64,000 nucleotides of DNA from Clostridia bacterium (lineage in GTDB: Bacteria > Bacillota > Clostridia > Oscillospirales > Acutalibacteraceae). This document shows positions 51,402-60,889 of the stretch, piece by piece (the first letter of the stretch is position 1; each line of letters begins with the position of its first letter). Both the position numbers and the translations under genes were made by a program. The stretch covers positions 117,835 through 181,834 of the forward strand of contig JAFRXY010000081.1 in the NCBI GenBank assembly GCA_017441385.1, read 5' to 3'. The notes below the pieces were generated by a model. It did no database searches and was not told where the DNA came from. It saw nothing but the letters and a program-made list of their open reading frames with translations.

Positions 51402-52769
51402 ATGGCTTTTGAGTCATTGACAGAAAAGCTCAGCAACGCCTTCAAAAAGCTCAGGTCAAAAGGCAAACTCACCGAGAGCGACGTCAAGGAGGCCATGCGT
51501 GAAGTCAGACTCGCCCTTCTGGAAGCGGACGTCAACTTCAAGGTTGCCAAGGATTTCACCAACCGTGTCACGGAAAAGGCTATCGGCACTGAGATACTTG
51601 AAAGCCTTACCCCCGGGCAGCAGGTAGTCAAGCTGGTCAACGACGAGCTGGTGGAATTAATGGGCGGCGCGGCGGCCCGCATTGCCGTTCCCAACCATCC
51701 GCCCTGCATAATCATGCTGTGCGGTCTGCAAGGATCCGGTAAAACCACCCACGCCGGTAAGCTGGCCTACATGATGCGCAAGGAAGGCAGACACCCGCTG
51801 CTTGTCGCCTGTGACGTTTACCGTCCGGCGGCTATCGAGCAGTTGAAGGTGGTGGGGCAGAAGGCAGGCGTCGAGGTCTTTGAGATGGGTCAGATCAACC
51901 CGGTCAAGATCACGCAGGAGGCGCTGAAATACGCCAAGGATCACGGCAATGACACCGTGATTATTGATACCGCGGGCCGTCTGCATATAGACGAAGCCCT
52001 GATGAATGAGCTGAAAGAGGTCAAGGCCGCCGTCAAACCGCATGAAATTATGCTGGTGGTGGACGCCATGACCGGTCAGGACGCGGTGAATGTCGCCAAG
52101 AGCTTCAACGAAGCGCTGGGAATTGACGGCGTCATTCTCACCAAGCTCGACGGCGATACCCGCGGCGGCGCGGCGCTGTCAGTCAGAGCGGTCACCGGCA
52201 AGCCCATCAAGTTCGTGGGTACCGGCGAAAAGCAGGAGGATCTCGAACAGTTCTATCCTTCCAGAATGGCTTCCCGCATTCTCGGCATGGGCGATGTGCT
52301 CAGCCTGATCGAAAAGGCGGAGCAGAATATCGACGAAAAGAACGCGCTGGAGCTTCAGCAGAAGCTGAAAACCAGCACATTTGACTTCAACGATCTGCTG
52401 GCGCAGTTCCAGCAGATGCGCAAGATGGGACCGCTCAAGAATCTGATCGGCATGATCCCCGGTATGAGCCAGCAGCTCGGCGACGTGGAGATCGACGACA
52501 GAATGATCGACCGCATAGAAGCCATTATTTATTCCATGACGCCCCGCGAGCGCGAGAAGCCCGATCTTCTCAATGCCAGCCGCAAGCGCCGTATTGCCGC
52601 CGGCAGCGGCATGAAGGTGGAGGACGTCAACCGTCTTGTCAAGCAGATCGAAATGATGCAGAAGATGTTCAAGCAGGTCGGCGGCAAAGGCGGCAAAGGA
52701 CTGCGCAACATGATGCGCGGCATGAACGGCATGAACAACGGCATGGGCAGGATGAAAAACAAGCGATAA
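51402..52769 (+). CDS. ffh: Signal recognition particle protein Ffh
   Basis: 455 residues, normal length. The NG GTPase domain has GLQGSGKTTHAGKLA, DTAGRLHID and TKLDGDTRGGAAL; the Met-rich M domain (about 300-455) ends in a stretch of MMRGMNGMNNGMGRM that binds signal peptides and the 4.5S RNA. It delivers ribosome-nascent chains to the membrane with FtsY. Placement right after ylxM is universal in Firmicutes. Confidence 0.98.
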   Translation: MAFESLTEKLSNAFKKLRSKGKLTESDVKEAMREVRLALLEADVNFKVAKDFTNRVTEKAIGTEILESLTPGQQVVKLVNDELVELMGGAAARIAVPNHPPCIIMLCGLQGSGKTTHAGKLAYMMRKEGRHPLLVACDVYRPAAIEQLKVVGQKAGVEVFEMGQINPVKITQEALKYAKDHGNDTVIIDTAGRLHIDEALMNELKEVKAAVKPHEIMLVVDAMTGQDAVNVAKSFNEALGIDGVILTKLDGDTRGGAALSVRAVTGKPIKFVGTGEKQEDLEQFYPSRMASRILGMGDVLSLIEKAEQNIDEKNALELQQKLKTSTFDFNDLLAQFQQMRKMGPLKNLIGMIPGMSQQLGDVEIDDRMIDRIEAIIYSMTPREREKPDLLNASRKRRIAAGSGMKVEDVNRLVKQIEMMQKMFKQVGGKGGKGLRNMMRGMNGMNNGMGRMKNKR

Positions 52770-52831
52770 TTTTTTTGAGCCTGTTTTCATATATAATCAA
52801 TCAAGTATTCCTGTATGGAGGTGAATAGAAT

Positions 52832-53074
52832 ATGGCAGTAAAAATCAGACTTCGCCGCATGGGTTCCAAGGGCAATCCCTTCTACCGTGTGGTAGTCGCC
52901 GACTCAAGATACCCCAGAGACGGCCGCTTCATCGAGGAGATCGGTTCTTACGATCCTATGGCCAATCCTTCCGCCGTCAAGATTGACGCGGACAAGGCAA
53001 AGGCTTGGATCGCCAACGGCGCTCAGCCCACCGATACCGTCAAGGCTATGCTTAAAAAAGAGGGCATTCTTTGA
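52832..53074 (+). CDS. rpsP: 30S ribosomal protein S16
   Basis: 80 residues: [40 protein letters not shown] is diagnostic; residues then match the S16 C-terminal helix. It is a 30S assembly protein. GGAGGTG precedes the ATG. Third gene of the SRP/ribosome-maturation operon. Confidence 0.98.
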   Translation: MAVKIRLRRMGSKGNPFYRVVVADSRYPRDGRFIEEIGSYDPMANPSAVKIDADKAKAWIANGAQPTDTVKAMLKKEGIL

Positions 53075-53140
53075 TCCGGGCGCAGATAAAGCATTGCGTT
53101 TCTCCAAGTGTAACGCAGCTGACAAAAAATCCTTCGGGTG

Positions 53141-53180
53141 TGCGGCAATCCGCTAATTGACAACGGGTTGCCGTATAGTT
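53141..53180 (+). terminator. Hairpin between rpsP and khpA
   Basis: TGCGGCAATCCG (53141) pairs with CGGGTTGCCGTA (53164) with G-T pairs, followed by TAGTTTTT. It may be a partial terminator or attenuator that lowers expression of the downstream genes relative to rpsP. Confidence 0.6.
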
Positions 53181-53214
53181 TTTACTCATCTTTCGGGCGA
53201 GGAGGTATGTCTGT

Positions 53215-53448
53215 ATGAAGGAATTGCTCGCAGTGATCGCACGCGGTCTGGTTCAGAATCCCGACGGCGTGAGAGTAGAGGAAAGTGAACCGGCCGAGGA
53301 CGGCACCGTTACATTTACCCTCTTTGTCGATGAAGAAGACAAGGGTCGTGTTATCGGTAAGCAGGGAAGGATAGCCAAATCTATCCGCACTGTTATGCGT
53401 GCCGCCGCCACCCGCGAAAACAAGAGGGTTCTGGTCGAGATCGACTGA
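53215..53448 (+). CDS. khpA: KH-domain RNA-binding protein KhpA
   Basis: 77 residues: a single KH domain with GRVIGKQGRIAKSIRTVMRAAA, the GxxG loop that binds RNA. KhpA with KhpB controls translation and cell elongation in Firmicutes. Position between rpsP and rimM is standard. GAGGAGG precedes the ATG. Confidence 0.95.
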   Translation: MKELLAVIARGLVQNPDGVRVEESEPAEDGTVTFTLFVDEEDKGRVIGKQGRIAKSIRTVMRAAATRENKRVLVEID

Positions 53449-53569
53449 TTGTTTTCCGAAAGAAAACAGGATTTTCCGCAAGCACAGTTTTTTTGCCCGG
53501 TACATTTGCCGCAAAAGGACTGTGTTTTTCATTTTGTTCAAAATATATCTTTCCATTTTGAGGGAGATA

Positions 53570-53578
53570 TGGTATAAT
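53570..53578 (+). promoter_or_regulatory. Extended -10 promoter candidate before rimM
   Basis: TGGTATAAT (TGn-TATAAT) at 53570-53578 lacks a good -35 but has the extended -10. It may give rimM-trmD a separate start, helped by the hairpin-rich gap after khpA. Confidence 0.45.
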
Positions 53579-53612
53579 GATTTCCATCAAACAGACAAGG
53601 GAATGAAGATGT

Positions 53613-54119
53613 ATGAAGCAGTTTCTGGAAACAGGCAAGATCACAGGCACACACGGGCTGAAAGGAGAAGTCCGTGTGCAGCCGTGGGCCGACTCGCCGG
53701 ACTTTCTGGCGGAATTTGACGAGCTGTATCTGGATAAAGGTGAGAAGAAGATTGACATTACGTCCTCGCGCGTTCACAAGAATATGCTGATTATGAAAAT
53801 AAAGGGAATCGACACCATCGAGCAGGCGGACACACTGCGCAACAAGGTGCTTTACATGAACCGCGACGATGTGGAACTGGAGGAAGGCGCCTATTTCATT
53901 CAGGATCTGATCGGGCTGGACGTCATTGATAACGACACTGGGGAGAGACTGGGCAGGCTGGAGGATGTCAGCGAAACCGGCGCCAACGACGTGTACCATG
54001 TCAAGACCGACGACGGCAGGGAATGCCTGATTCCCGTCATTCCGGATGTCATCAAGGATATCTCCCCCGAACAAGGCTATGTCAAAATATTCAAAATGAA
54101 GGGTCTGTTTGATGAATGA
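53613..54119 (+). CDS. rimM: 16S rRNA processing/ribosome maturation factor RimM
   Basis: 168 residues: TGKITGTHGLKGEVRVQPWADSP and the PRC-barrel domain with IQDLIGLDVIDNDTGERLGRLEDV and CLIPVIPDVIKDI. RimM helps assemble the 30S head by binding S19. It overlaps trmD by 4 bases. Confidence 0.96.
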   Translation: MKQFLETGKITGTHGLKGEVRVQPWADSPDFLAEFDELYLDKGEKKIDITSSRVHKNMLIMKIKGIDTIEQADTLRNKVLYMNRDDVELEEGAYFIQDLIGLDVIDNDTGERLGRLEDVSETGANDVYHVKTDDGRECLIPVIPDVIKDISPEQGYVKIFKMKGLFDE

Positions 54120-54847
54120 GAATAGACATCATGACGCTTTTCCCAGAAATGTGCGAGCGTGTGCTGGACGAAAGCATTATCGGCAGGGCAAGAAGGAACG
54201 GCATTATCTCGGTGGAATGTCACAATATCCGCGATTATTCCGACGACAGGCACCGCCATGTGGACGATATGCCCTACGGAGGCGGTCAGGGAATGCTGAT
54301 GAAGCCGGAGCCGATTGAAGCATGCTTTCATGCGATATCCGCCCAGTGTTCCTCTCGTCCTTTTTTGATTTATATGTCGCCAAAAGGGAAAGTCTTCACC
54401 CAAGCCATAGCCCGTGAGCTGCTGGGAATGGAAAATATCTGCCTGCTGTGCGGGCATTACGAGGGAATCGACCAGCGGGTGATCGACAGCATGGTGGACA
54501 TGGAGCTTTCCGTGGGGGACTACGTGCTGACCGGGGGTGAAATGCCTGCACTGATCGTGACCGACGCGGTCTGCCGCATGGTACCGGGCGTGCTCGCGGA
54601 GAATGCCTGCTTTGAGGAAGAAAGTCATTTTTCGGGACTGCTGGAGCATCCTCAGTATACACGTCCCCCTGTATGGAACGGCATGACCGTGCCGGAGGAG
54701 CTGCTTTCCGGTCATCATGAGCGGATCGCTGGCTGGAAACGGATGCAGTCTCTGGAGCAGACCGCCAAGTACCGTCCTGATCTTCTGGCCTGCGCGGAGA
54801 TTTCCCAGAAGGAAAGAGAATATCTTAAAGAAAAACAACTGATCTGA
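54116..54847 (+). CDS. trmD: tRNA (guanine-N1)-methyltransferase TrmD
   Basis: 243 residues; ATGA overlap with rimM. It methylates G37 of tRNAs to prevent frameshifting. Knotted SPOUT fold features: DDMPYGGGQGMLMKPEP, LCGHYEGIDQRVID and SVGDYVLTGGEMPALIV. The expected rplS does not follow; a 525-base gap comes next. Confidence 0.97.
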   Translation: MRIDIMTLFPEMCERVLDESIIGRARRNGIISVECHNIRDYSDDRHRHVDDMPYGGGQGMLMKPEPIEACFHAISAQCSSRPFLIYMSPKGKVFTQAIARELLGMENICLLCGHYEGIDQRVIDSMVDMELSVGDYVLTGGEMPALIVTDAVCRMVPGVLAENACFEEESHFSGLLEHPQYTRPPVWNGMTVPEELLSGHHERIAGWKRMQSLEQTAKYRPDLLACAEISQKEREYLKEKQLI

Positions 54848-55215
54848 CAGTTTGGATAAAAATCTGTTTTGGTCGGATAGTGCAAGAAGCTGCCTTGATT
54901 CACATTTTAGGCGCTATAGGATAAAATTGTTAGAATTGCATAATAACAAGATGAAAACTCATTAAAATATTGTAAAACATAGTGAAAAAGTATAATTTGC
55001 GAATCGGAAACTTCTTTTGCGAAAATACGCGCTAGTAATTCACTAGCCCTGCTCTAAACGTGCAATTTGTGTGTTTATACTTGTGCAAATTGCACTAATC
55101 ACATTTGAAAAATAGTCGCAAAATACTCAGTTTTTTTTGACAAATCGTTATTATGTACAACTAGATGATGTACTAAAGCGGTCATTATTGTTTATCGAGC
55201 CAAAATTGCATTATG
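54848..55215. other. AT-rich intergenic region between trmD and ptsH
   Basis: No reading frame of note. Two short inverted repeats are present: CTAGTAATTCACTAG near 55032 and GTGCAATTT...AAATTGCAC near 55062-55095. The sequence is strongly A/T rich compared with its flanks. Nothing recognisable as an RNA gene. Confidence 0.5.
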
Positions 55216-55219
55216 GTTG

Positions 55220-55247
55220 TTGACGAATAAAAAAAATGTGGTATAAT
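55220..55247 (+). promoter_or_regulatory. Promoter of ptsH
   Basis: TTGACG (55220), 16-base spacer and TATAAT (55242), 126 bases before the HPr ATG, giving a long leader. Confidence 0.75.
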
Positions 55248-55372
55248 ATCAGTGTCAATTGATGTTGATGAACCAGCACGTGTTCGTTACTCTTCGAGGC
55301 ATGGTGTGTATCTTTATCGGCTCAATTACTTAGAGTTACATTTTTCATTATGTCCGCAAGGAGGTTTTCACA

Positions 55373-55636
55373 ATGTATGTTGATGAAGTGACAGTACAGA
55401 ATCAGGTGGGTTTGCACGCACGTCCCGCTACTTTCTTTATCCAGAAAGCAAATGAATTCAAGAGCGCCATCTGGGTCGAAAAGGAAGAGCGCAGAGTGAA
55501 TGCAAAGTCTCTTCTTGGCGTTCTTTCTCTTGGTATAGTAGGCGGTATGTCTATCAAGATTATCGCTGACGGTCCCGATGAGAACAACGCTGTAGACGGT
55601 CTGGTCAAGCTGGTCAAATCCGGTTTCGCTGAGTAA
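55373..55636 (+). CDS. ptsH: HPr family phosphocarrier protein
   Basis: 87 residues; AAGGAGG before the ATG. The phosphohistidine is in VGLHARPAT (His15) and the regulatory serine in NAKSLLGVLSLG (Ser46), both intact. HPr carries phosphate from Enzyme I to PTS sugar enzymes and, as P-Ser-HPr, acts with CcpA in carbon repression. ptsI is not adjacent, so an Enzyme I gene must lie elsewhere if the transport role is used. Confidence 0.96.
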   Translation: MYVDEVTVQNQVGLHARPATFFIQKANEFKSAIWVEKEERRVNAKSLLGVLSLGIVGGMSIKIIADGPDENNAVDGLVKLVKSGFAE

Positions 55637-56055
55637 TCGTTTGCATTTTTCACATATTTTTAAGAAAGCGAATGCTTGGGCAATGTGATATATTTCCGGC
55701 ACAGGGCAGGGAAACGGCAGCATGTATTCAACGTGCAGGCTGAAGGAACGCTTTGCCGCAAAGATGTCGCTCCGGAAGTTGTGAAATGATTATTTCAAAC
55801 TGAATATCCTGTCATTCGTCATGGAATTTTCGGTGATAAATGTGCCGGTGAGCGAGCGAATTCGCCGGCGGATTTATATCGTGAATTCCTTTTCTTTTTG
55901 CTTTTTTCCGTTCCTATAGAAAAAACGGCAGGACAGATTCACTCCTTGCCGTTTTTTTCTGCTGCTTTTTGGGGGATCAGGGCCGGTCTGGTTTGTTTCA
56001 GGAAAAGACGGCCTGACCGGAAGGTGAAAGTATTTCCCTTGTTTCAAAATCCGTG
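55637..56055. other. Intergenic region between ptsH and S26-like peptidase
   Basis: No gene is supported. It holds a hairpin GCCGGTGA/TTCGCCGGC near 55845-55870 without a T run and the terminator at 55919-55958. The rest shows nothing I can name. Confidence 0.5.
55919..55958. terminator. Terminator (minus strand, possibly both)
   Basis: AACGGCA-GGA pairs with TCCTTGCCGTT (one bulge), A-rich on the left and seven T on the right. It can end the S26-like peptidase transcript on the minus strand; it could also act on ptsH readthrough. Confidence 0.75.
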
Positions 56056-56523
56056 TTATTCGTTCTGTCCGTGCCGCAGCAGCCTTTTGAGCGCGGGCAG
56101 AAAGCCGGCTTTTTTTGCGGCTGCGACGGCAAATTTGCGGCAGCCGTTAACGGCAAACCGCAGGGGATAAAGCAAATTCCACAGTCTGACATATCGCAGA
56201 TAATGAGGATTGTCTGCCGCGTAAATTGTTCCGTTGCGTTGAAATCCGGTCAGTATGCCTATTACGGCGGCATCGGAAACTTTTTCCAGAACGAAGGTAT
56301 TGTCGCCGCGAATCAGATAATGATCCTGCCTGACCGCGATTACTCTGTGCAGCACGTATTGACCGTTCCGTTTGTAGAGCGCAATGTCATATTTTTTCAA
56401 ACGACCCGACGGGGGAGCAATCACAACCAGATCACGGTTATTACGCAGCATGGGTTTCATGCTGCGCCCTCTTGTTTTATAGACAAGTATGCCGTCACGC
56501 GCTAGTATTTCTTCAAATGTCAT
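56056..56523 (-). CDS. S24/S26 (signal-peptidase-like) family protein
   Basis: 155 residues from ATG 56523 (upstream TTG 56562 also possible). Catalytic serine S21 in TRGRSMKPML; the second box YVLHRVIAV has His59 where bacterial signal peptidase I has Lys, and GDNTF (Asp74) follows, so the active site resembles the Ser-His-Asp of archaeal and ER-type signal peptidases. There is no N-terminal membrane helix. It faces the ABC transporter gene at 56730 across 206 bases and sits beside an exopolysaccharide locus; similar peptidases accompany peptide-export ABC systems. Confidence 0.78.
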   Translation of the reverse strand: MTFEEILARDGILVYKTRGRSMKPMLRNNRDLVVIAPPSGRLKKYDIALYKRNGQYVLHRVIAVRQDHYLIRGDNTFVLEKVSDAAVIGILTGFQRNGTIYAADNPHYLRYVRLWNLLYPLRFAVNGCRKFAVAAAKKAGFLPALKRLLRHGQNE

Positions 56524-56729
56524 CGCTTGTCCAAGGCTCCTGCTTGTATAAATTTTCCACAAAATGTTCTTCTGCGGTTTCTTTTCTTACAAAAACTATT
56601 ATACTCCAATTCTGTAAAAAAACAGTTACGCTATTGTAATATTGTTTACATTAATGTTAAAAAGTTGCGTATTTACATGCACAAGTAAAATGCTATAATG
56701 AAGTAATGAACAAGGGAAGGAGGGGAATC

Positions 56730-58445
56730 ATGATGAAAAAAAACGAGCTGAAATGGCTGTTTGACGTACCCGGAAAAAAAAGGCTGTATATCCTGATTCT
56801 GACGGCGGTGCAGGGGCTTAACAGCGGCTTGGGGGTACTCTATGCCCTCCTTTTGCGCGGAGTGGTGGATTCTGCCGCAGCCGGCTCGCAGAGCGGCTTT
56901 TTGAAGTATCTGATCCTTGCCATACTGCTGATTGTGACACAGCTTCTCCTGCGTGCGGTCATCAGATGGCTGAGTGAATTTGCGAGATCCGGCATTGAAA
57001 ATGTTTTCAAAGCGCGTCTCACAGACGCCATTCTTCATAAGGATTATCTGAGAGTCAGCGCCGTACATTCGGGGGAGTGGCTCAATCGCCTGACAAACGA
57101 CACCGTTGTGGTGGCAAACGGATATACGGAGATTTTTCCCGGAATATTCGGTATGGCTGTCAAGCTATCGGGCGCTCTTGTGATGCTGATAGCGCTTGAG
57201 CCGTTCTTTGCGTTTCTGCTCATTCCCGGCGGCATGGCGATGCTGCTCTTTACATGGTTTTTTCGGAGGAAGCTGAAGCTGCTTCACAGGAAGGTGCAGG
57301 AATCGGACGGACGGCTGCGGGTCTTTTTGCAGGAGCGGATAGAGAGTCTGCTGATGATCCGTTCCTTTGCGGCCGAGACGCAGACCGGAAGAGCCGTGGA
57401 AGAAAAAATGAACCTTCACCGGAACGCCAGAATGAGAAAGTCATTCTTTTCGGTGATCTGCAATATAGGCTTCGGCGCGGCGATGAACGGAATGTTTCTG
57501 TTCGGCGTCGGCTGGTGCGGCTGGGGCATACTGAAACAGACTATCAGCTTCGGAACGCTGACAGCGGTGATTCAGCTGATCACCCAGATTCAGGTTCCCT
57601 TTGCCAATATTACCGGCTATCTTCCGCAGTATTATGCTATGCTGGCCAGCGCGGAAAGGCTGATGGAGGCTGAGAATTTTGAGGAAGATCGTTCCACAGC
57701 CGCTACAGCGGAGGAAATGACATGTTTTTACCGGGAGGAATTGAAAGCGATCGGTCTGCAAAACGCTTCCTTCACATACTATCCTGTTTCAGAGAATTCG
57801 GAGGAGGCTTCCAAAGACCATATGCCGGTTGTTCTGCGGAATCTCACTTTGGAAATACAGAAAGGGGAATTCATTGCTTTCACCGGTCACAGCGGATGCG
57901 GCAAGTCCACCGTTCTCAAGCTCCTTATGTGCGTATTCCATCCTGACAGCGGAAGCCGGTATTTTGTGGACGAAAACGGAAAGGAGTCCGGATTGACCTC
58001 CGTATACAGGAGATTATTTGCCTATGTGCCGCAGGGAAACTGTCTTATGAGCGGAACGGTGCGTGAACTGGTCAGCTTCGCGTCCCCGGACGAGGCCGAC
58101 GATGATGAGAAATTGGAGCAGGCGCTCGGAATTGCCTGCGCCTCTGAATTCGTCGCGGAACTGGAACATGGCATGGACACACTGCTGGGAGAAAGAGGCA
58201 CGGGACTTTCCGAAGGGCAGATGCAGCGTCTTGCCGTAGCGAGAGCGATTTTCTCAGGCAGTCCGATTCTGCTTCTTGACGAAGCTACCAGCGCTCTGGA
58301 TTCCGCCACCGAAAGACAGCTGCTGCATAATCTGAGAAGCATGACTGAAAAAACGGTTATTATCGTGACGCATCGACCCGCCGCGCTGGAAATCTGCGAC
58401 AGGGTGCTTGCATTTACGGAGGACGGCGTAATTTCCAAAGAATGA
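56730..58445 (+). CDS. ABC transporter, membrane plus ATPase domains
   Basis: 571 residues from ATG 56730 after AGGAGGGG; an earlier ATG at 56706 lies before the ribosome binding site. Six helices (about 20-300) then an ATPase with GHSGCGKST, LSEGQMQRLAVARA, ILLLDEATSALD and IVTHRPA. All catalytic residues are present, so it can work as a homodimeric exporter. Next to the divergent S26-like peptidase it may export a processed peptide; the following genes instead suggest a polysaccharide context. No precursor peptide gene was found between them. Confidence 0.88.
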   Translation: MMKKNELKWLFDVPGKKRLYILILTAVQGLNSGLGVLYALLLRGVVDSAAAGSQSGFLKYLILAILLIVTQLLLRAVIRWLSEFARSGIENVFKARLTDAILHKDYLRVSAVHSGEWLNRLTNDTVVVANGYTEIFPGIFGMAVKLSGALVMLIALEPFFAFLLIPGGMAMLLFTWFFRRKLKLLHRKVQESDGRLRVFLQERIESLLMIRSFAAETQTGRAVEEKMNLHRNARMRKSFFSVICNIGFGAAMNGMFLFGVGWCGWGILKQTISFGTLTAVIQLITQIQVPFANITGYLPQYYAMLASAERLMEAENFEEDRSTAATAEEMTCFYREELKAIGLQNASFTYYPVSENSEEASKDHMPVVLRNLTLEIQKGEFIAFTGHSGCGKSTVLKLLMCVFHPDSGSRYFVDENGKESGLTSVYRRLFAYVPQGNCLMSGTVRELVSFASPDEADDDEKLEQALGIACASEFVAELEHGMDTLLGERGTGLSEGQMQRLAVARAIFSGSPILLLDEATSALDSATERQLLHNLRSMTEKTVIIVTHRPAALEICDRVLAFTEDGVISKE

Positions 58446-58617
58446 TGCGGGATTTTGTAACGCAGATTCATCACGATTTCAAAAAAAATTGGATAGATAT
58501 CTTATATTTTTATATAGATTTCTAATCTTTCTGTTTTTACTTTATTAATGATCGGAATTATATTATAATATTCAAATATTTACGTTTGTCATCCAATAGC
58601 TGAAAGGAAATGTAGTA

Positions 58618-60123
58618 ATGAAGAAAACCTATTCCATTCGAAATCTGCTCGCTTTATTGATCAGTAAAATCTGGCTGATTGTGATTATTACCTTCTGTTT
58701 TGGACTTGGATCTTTTTTAGTTTCAAAGTTTATGATCAGCCCCAGATATGAGTCCTTCACCACAATGTATGTCAAGAACAACGCTGTTACCACGGACAGG
58801 GACGCAAATGTTGATCTGAACGACTTATATGCGTCCAAATCCTTGGCAAGTACGTATATTACTGTGCTGAAGAGCGACGCGGTCATGGAACAGATAGGTC
58901 TTCAACTCACGGAACTGTACGACATTGACGATCTTGCGCTTGTATTTAATGTCAAAAATAATAAAATAACGGTTTCTTCCATTAAGAGATGTTTCTCCAT
59001 GACGGCGGTTGACCAGACAGAGGTTATCATGATTACCGCCAATACTCTCAGTCCGGAGATTTCGGCCGATATGTGCAATATTATAGCGGAAATCGCGCCT
59101 GACTTTCTGATCAGGGTGGTTGGAGCAGGATCCGTTGAAATCATTGATGTTGCCAAACCTCACGCGGATCCGGTTTCTCCCAACATCCCGCTTATTTCTG
59201 TTATCGGCGTCCTCATAGGATTAAGCATTTCCGTATTGATCATAATGCTGCACGACTTTTTTGACGATACCATCAAGGAAACCGAGGAGCTCTCGGAAAA
59301 GTATAAAAAGGCGATTCTTGGCGAGATACAGACAATGGATATAGCCAAACCCAAAAACAAGAAAGGGCACAATCCCAATTCACGTTCCGCGACTCTGCTC
59401 ACTGATGCGAATATTCCGTTTAATGTTGTGGAAAGCTATAAGACGATACGTTCCAATATCATGTTTACTCTTGGAACGACAGATAATAAGGTGATCGCCG
59501 TTTCCAGCTCCAACCCCGGTGAAGGCAAGTCTACCACAGCCGCCAATATAGCCATTGCGCTGGCCCAGACAGGCAGCTCGGTGCTTCTCATTGACGCAGA
59601 CATGAGAAAGCCTGTTCAGCATAAATTATTCAAATCCAGAAATGTTGACGGATTGTCTACGCTGATTATAGCGCGATCGACAAAAGAAAACGCGGTCAAG
59701 AAAGATGCCGTGCAGGGTCTTGACCTGCTGTCCTCCGGCCCTATTCCGCCGAATCCGTCAGAATTGCTTGCTTCCGACCGGTTTAAAGACCTTCTGGAGG
59801 AATTTGCGGAGGAATATGATTATGTGATTATCGACACGCCGCCTGTCAATGTGGTGAGCGACGCTATGGTAATGAGCAACTATATCAGCGGTGTTCTTCT
59901 GGTGTTGAAGTATGCCACCACTACATATGACTCCCTTTTCGACGCCATGAAACAGATTGACCTTGTCAAGGCAAGTGTTCTTGGATTTGTCATGAATGAA
60001 ATAGATTACAGTCACAGATCCCGTTATTCGTATAACAAATACTACGGTAAAGACGGTTACGGATACGGTTATGGCTACGGATACAGATCTGAATCCGAAA
60101 GCAGCGAAGGAATTATCGATTAA
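58618..60123 (+). CDS. Polysaccharide co-polymerase/tyrosine autokinase (Wzz-CpsD fusion)
   Basis: 501 residues. An N-terminal Wzz chain-length domain is bounded by helices at about 14-38 and 196-216. The C-terminal BY-kinase has Walker A SSNPGEGKSTTAANIA (about 299), Walker A' LLIDADMRKP and Walker B YVIIDTPPVNVVSDA. The tail has a dense tyrosine cluster (YSYNKYYGKDGYGYGYGYGYR), the autophosphorylation site. It controls polymer length and export of exopolysaccharide or capsule. First gene of the glycan locus. Usually split into two proteins in Firmicutes; here fused. Confidence 0.93.
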   Translation: MKKTYSIRNLLALLISKIWLIVIITFCFGLGSFLVSKFMISPRYESFTTMYVKNNAVTTDRDANVDLNDLYASKSLASTYITVLKSDAVMEQIGLQLTELYDIDDLALVFNVKNNKITVSSIKRCFSMTAVDQTEVIMITANTLSPEISADMCNIIAEIAPDFLIRVVGAGSVEIIDVAKPHADPVSPNIPLISVIGVLIGLSISVLIIMLHDFFDDTIKETEELSEKYKKAILGEIQTMDIAKPKNKKGHNPNSRSATLLTDANIPFNVVESYKTIRSNIMFTLGTTDNKVIAVSSSNPGEGKSTTAANIAIALAQTGSSVLLIDADMRKPVQHKLFKSRNVDGLSTLIIARSTKENAVKKDAVQGLDLLSSGPIPPNPSELLASDRFKDLLEEFAEEYDYVIIDTPPVNVVSDAMVMSNYISGVLLVLKYATTTYDSLFDAMKQIDLVKASVLGFVMNEIDYSHRSRYSYNKYYGKDGYGYGYGYGYRSESESSEGIID

Positions 60124-60172
60124 TAACGCGATATTAATACAGTTAACTTTTGTCTGTCCGGAGGTATGAAAC

Positions 60173-60889
60173 ATGGAAAGCACATCTTATTCAATGAACA
60201 AGAACGCCAGTGAGTTAATTGTGGCAAAAAAGTCTATGGCCTATTACATAGTAAAAAGAGCGTTTGATTTTCTGTCTTCCCTTCTTTTGGGAATCGCCAT
60301 ATTGCTTCCTTTGGTGATAATTGCGGTGGTCATTATCTGTAAGGATTTCGGCAATCCTTTTTACAAGCACAGGAGGGTAGGCAAGAACGGCAGGATGATC
60401 AGCGTCTATAAATTCAGGAGTATGAAGAAGGGCGCGGATAACCTTGAAGAAATGCTGACTCCGGAGCAGCTGGAGCAATACAGAACGGAGTACAAGCTCG
60501 ATGATGACCCCCGCCTGATAGGATACCGGAAACCGGGCGACGGAGACAAATGCTTCGGCGCCAAGCTCAGAAGCACCTCACTTGACGAACTTCCTCAGAT
60601 CATAGCCAACATCTGCATTCTCGGCAACATGTCGGTTGTAGGTCCCCGCCCGATTCTGAAGGACGAGCTTGAATCTCAATATTCCCCGGAAGAGCAGAAG
60701 CTGTTTCTCTCGGTCAAGCCCGGACTGACAGGATACTGGCAGGCTTACGCACGCAATGAAGTGGGCTATTTAGATCACGGACGTCAGGAGATGGAGCTTT
60801 ATTATGTGAAGCATCAATCGATCTGGCTTGATATAAAGATACTGTTTAAGACAGTTGAAGCCGTTTTCCACAGGAGAGGTGCGAAGTAA
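60173..60889 (+). CDS. Priming sugar-phosphate transferase (WbaP/CpsE type)
   Basis: 238 residues: one membrane hairpin at about 30-55, then VKRAFDFLSSLLLGIAIL, YKHRRVGKNGRMISVYKFRSM, LRSTSLDELPQIIAN, GNMSVVGPRPILKDE and KPGLTGYWQ, all hallmarks of polyprenyl-phosphate hexose-1-phosphate transferases. It starts glycan assembly by placing the first sugar phosphate on undecaprenyl phosphate. The next gene begins at the base after its stop codon. Sugar specificity cannot be predicted. Confidence 0.94.
   Translation: MESTSYSMNKNASELIVAKKSMAYYIVKRAFDFLSSLLLGIAILLPLVIIAVVIICKDFGNPFYKHRRVGKNGRMISVYKFRSMKKGADNLEEMLTPEQLEQYRTEYKLDDDPRLIGYRKPGDGDKCFGAKLRSTSLDELPQIIANICILGNMSVVGPRPILKDELESQYSPEEQKLFLSVKPGLTGYWQAYARNEVGYLDHGRQEMELYYVKHQSIWLDIKILFKTVEAVFHRRGAK

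Noticed and set aside
54848..55215. A small RNA gene between trmD and ptsH
   Set aside because: Only two short inverted repeats and A/T-rich sequence; no promoter-terminator pair isolating a transcript could be shown.
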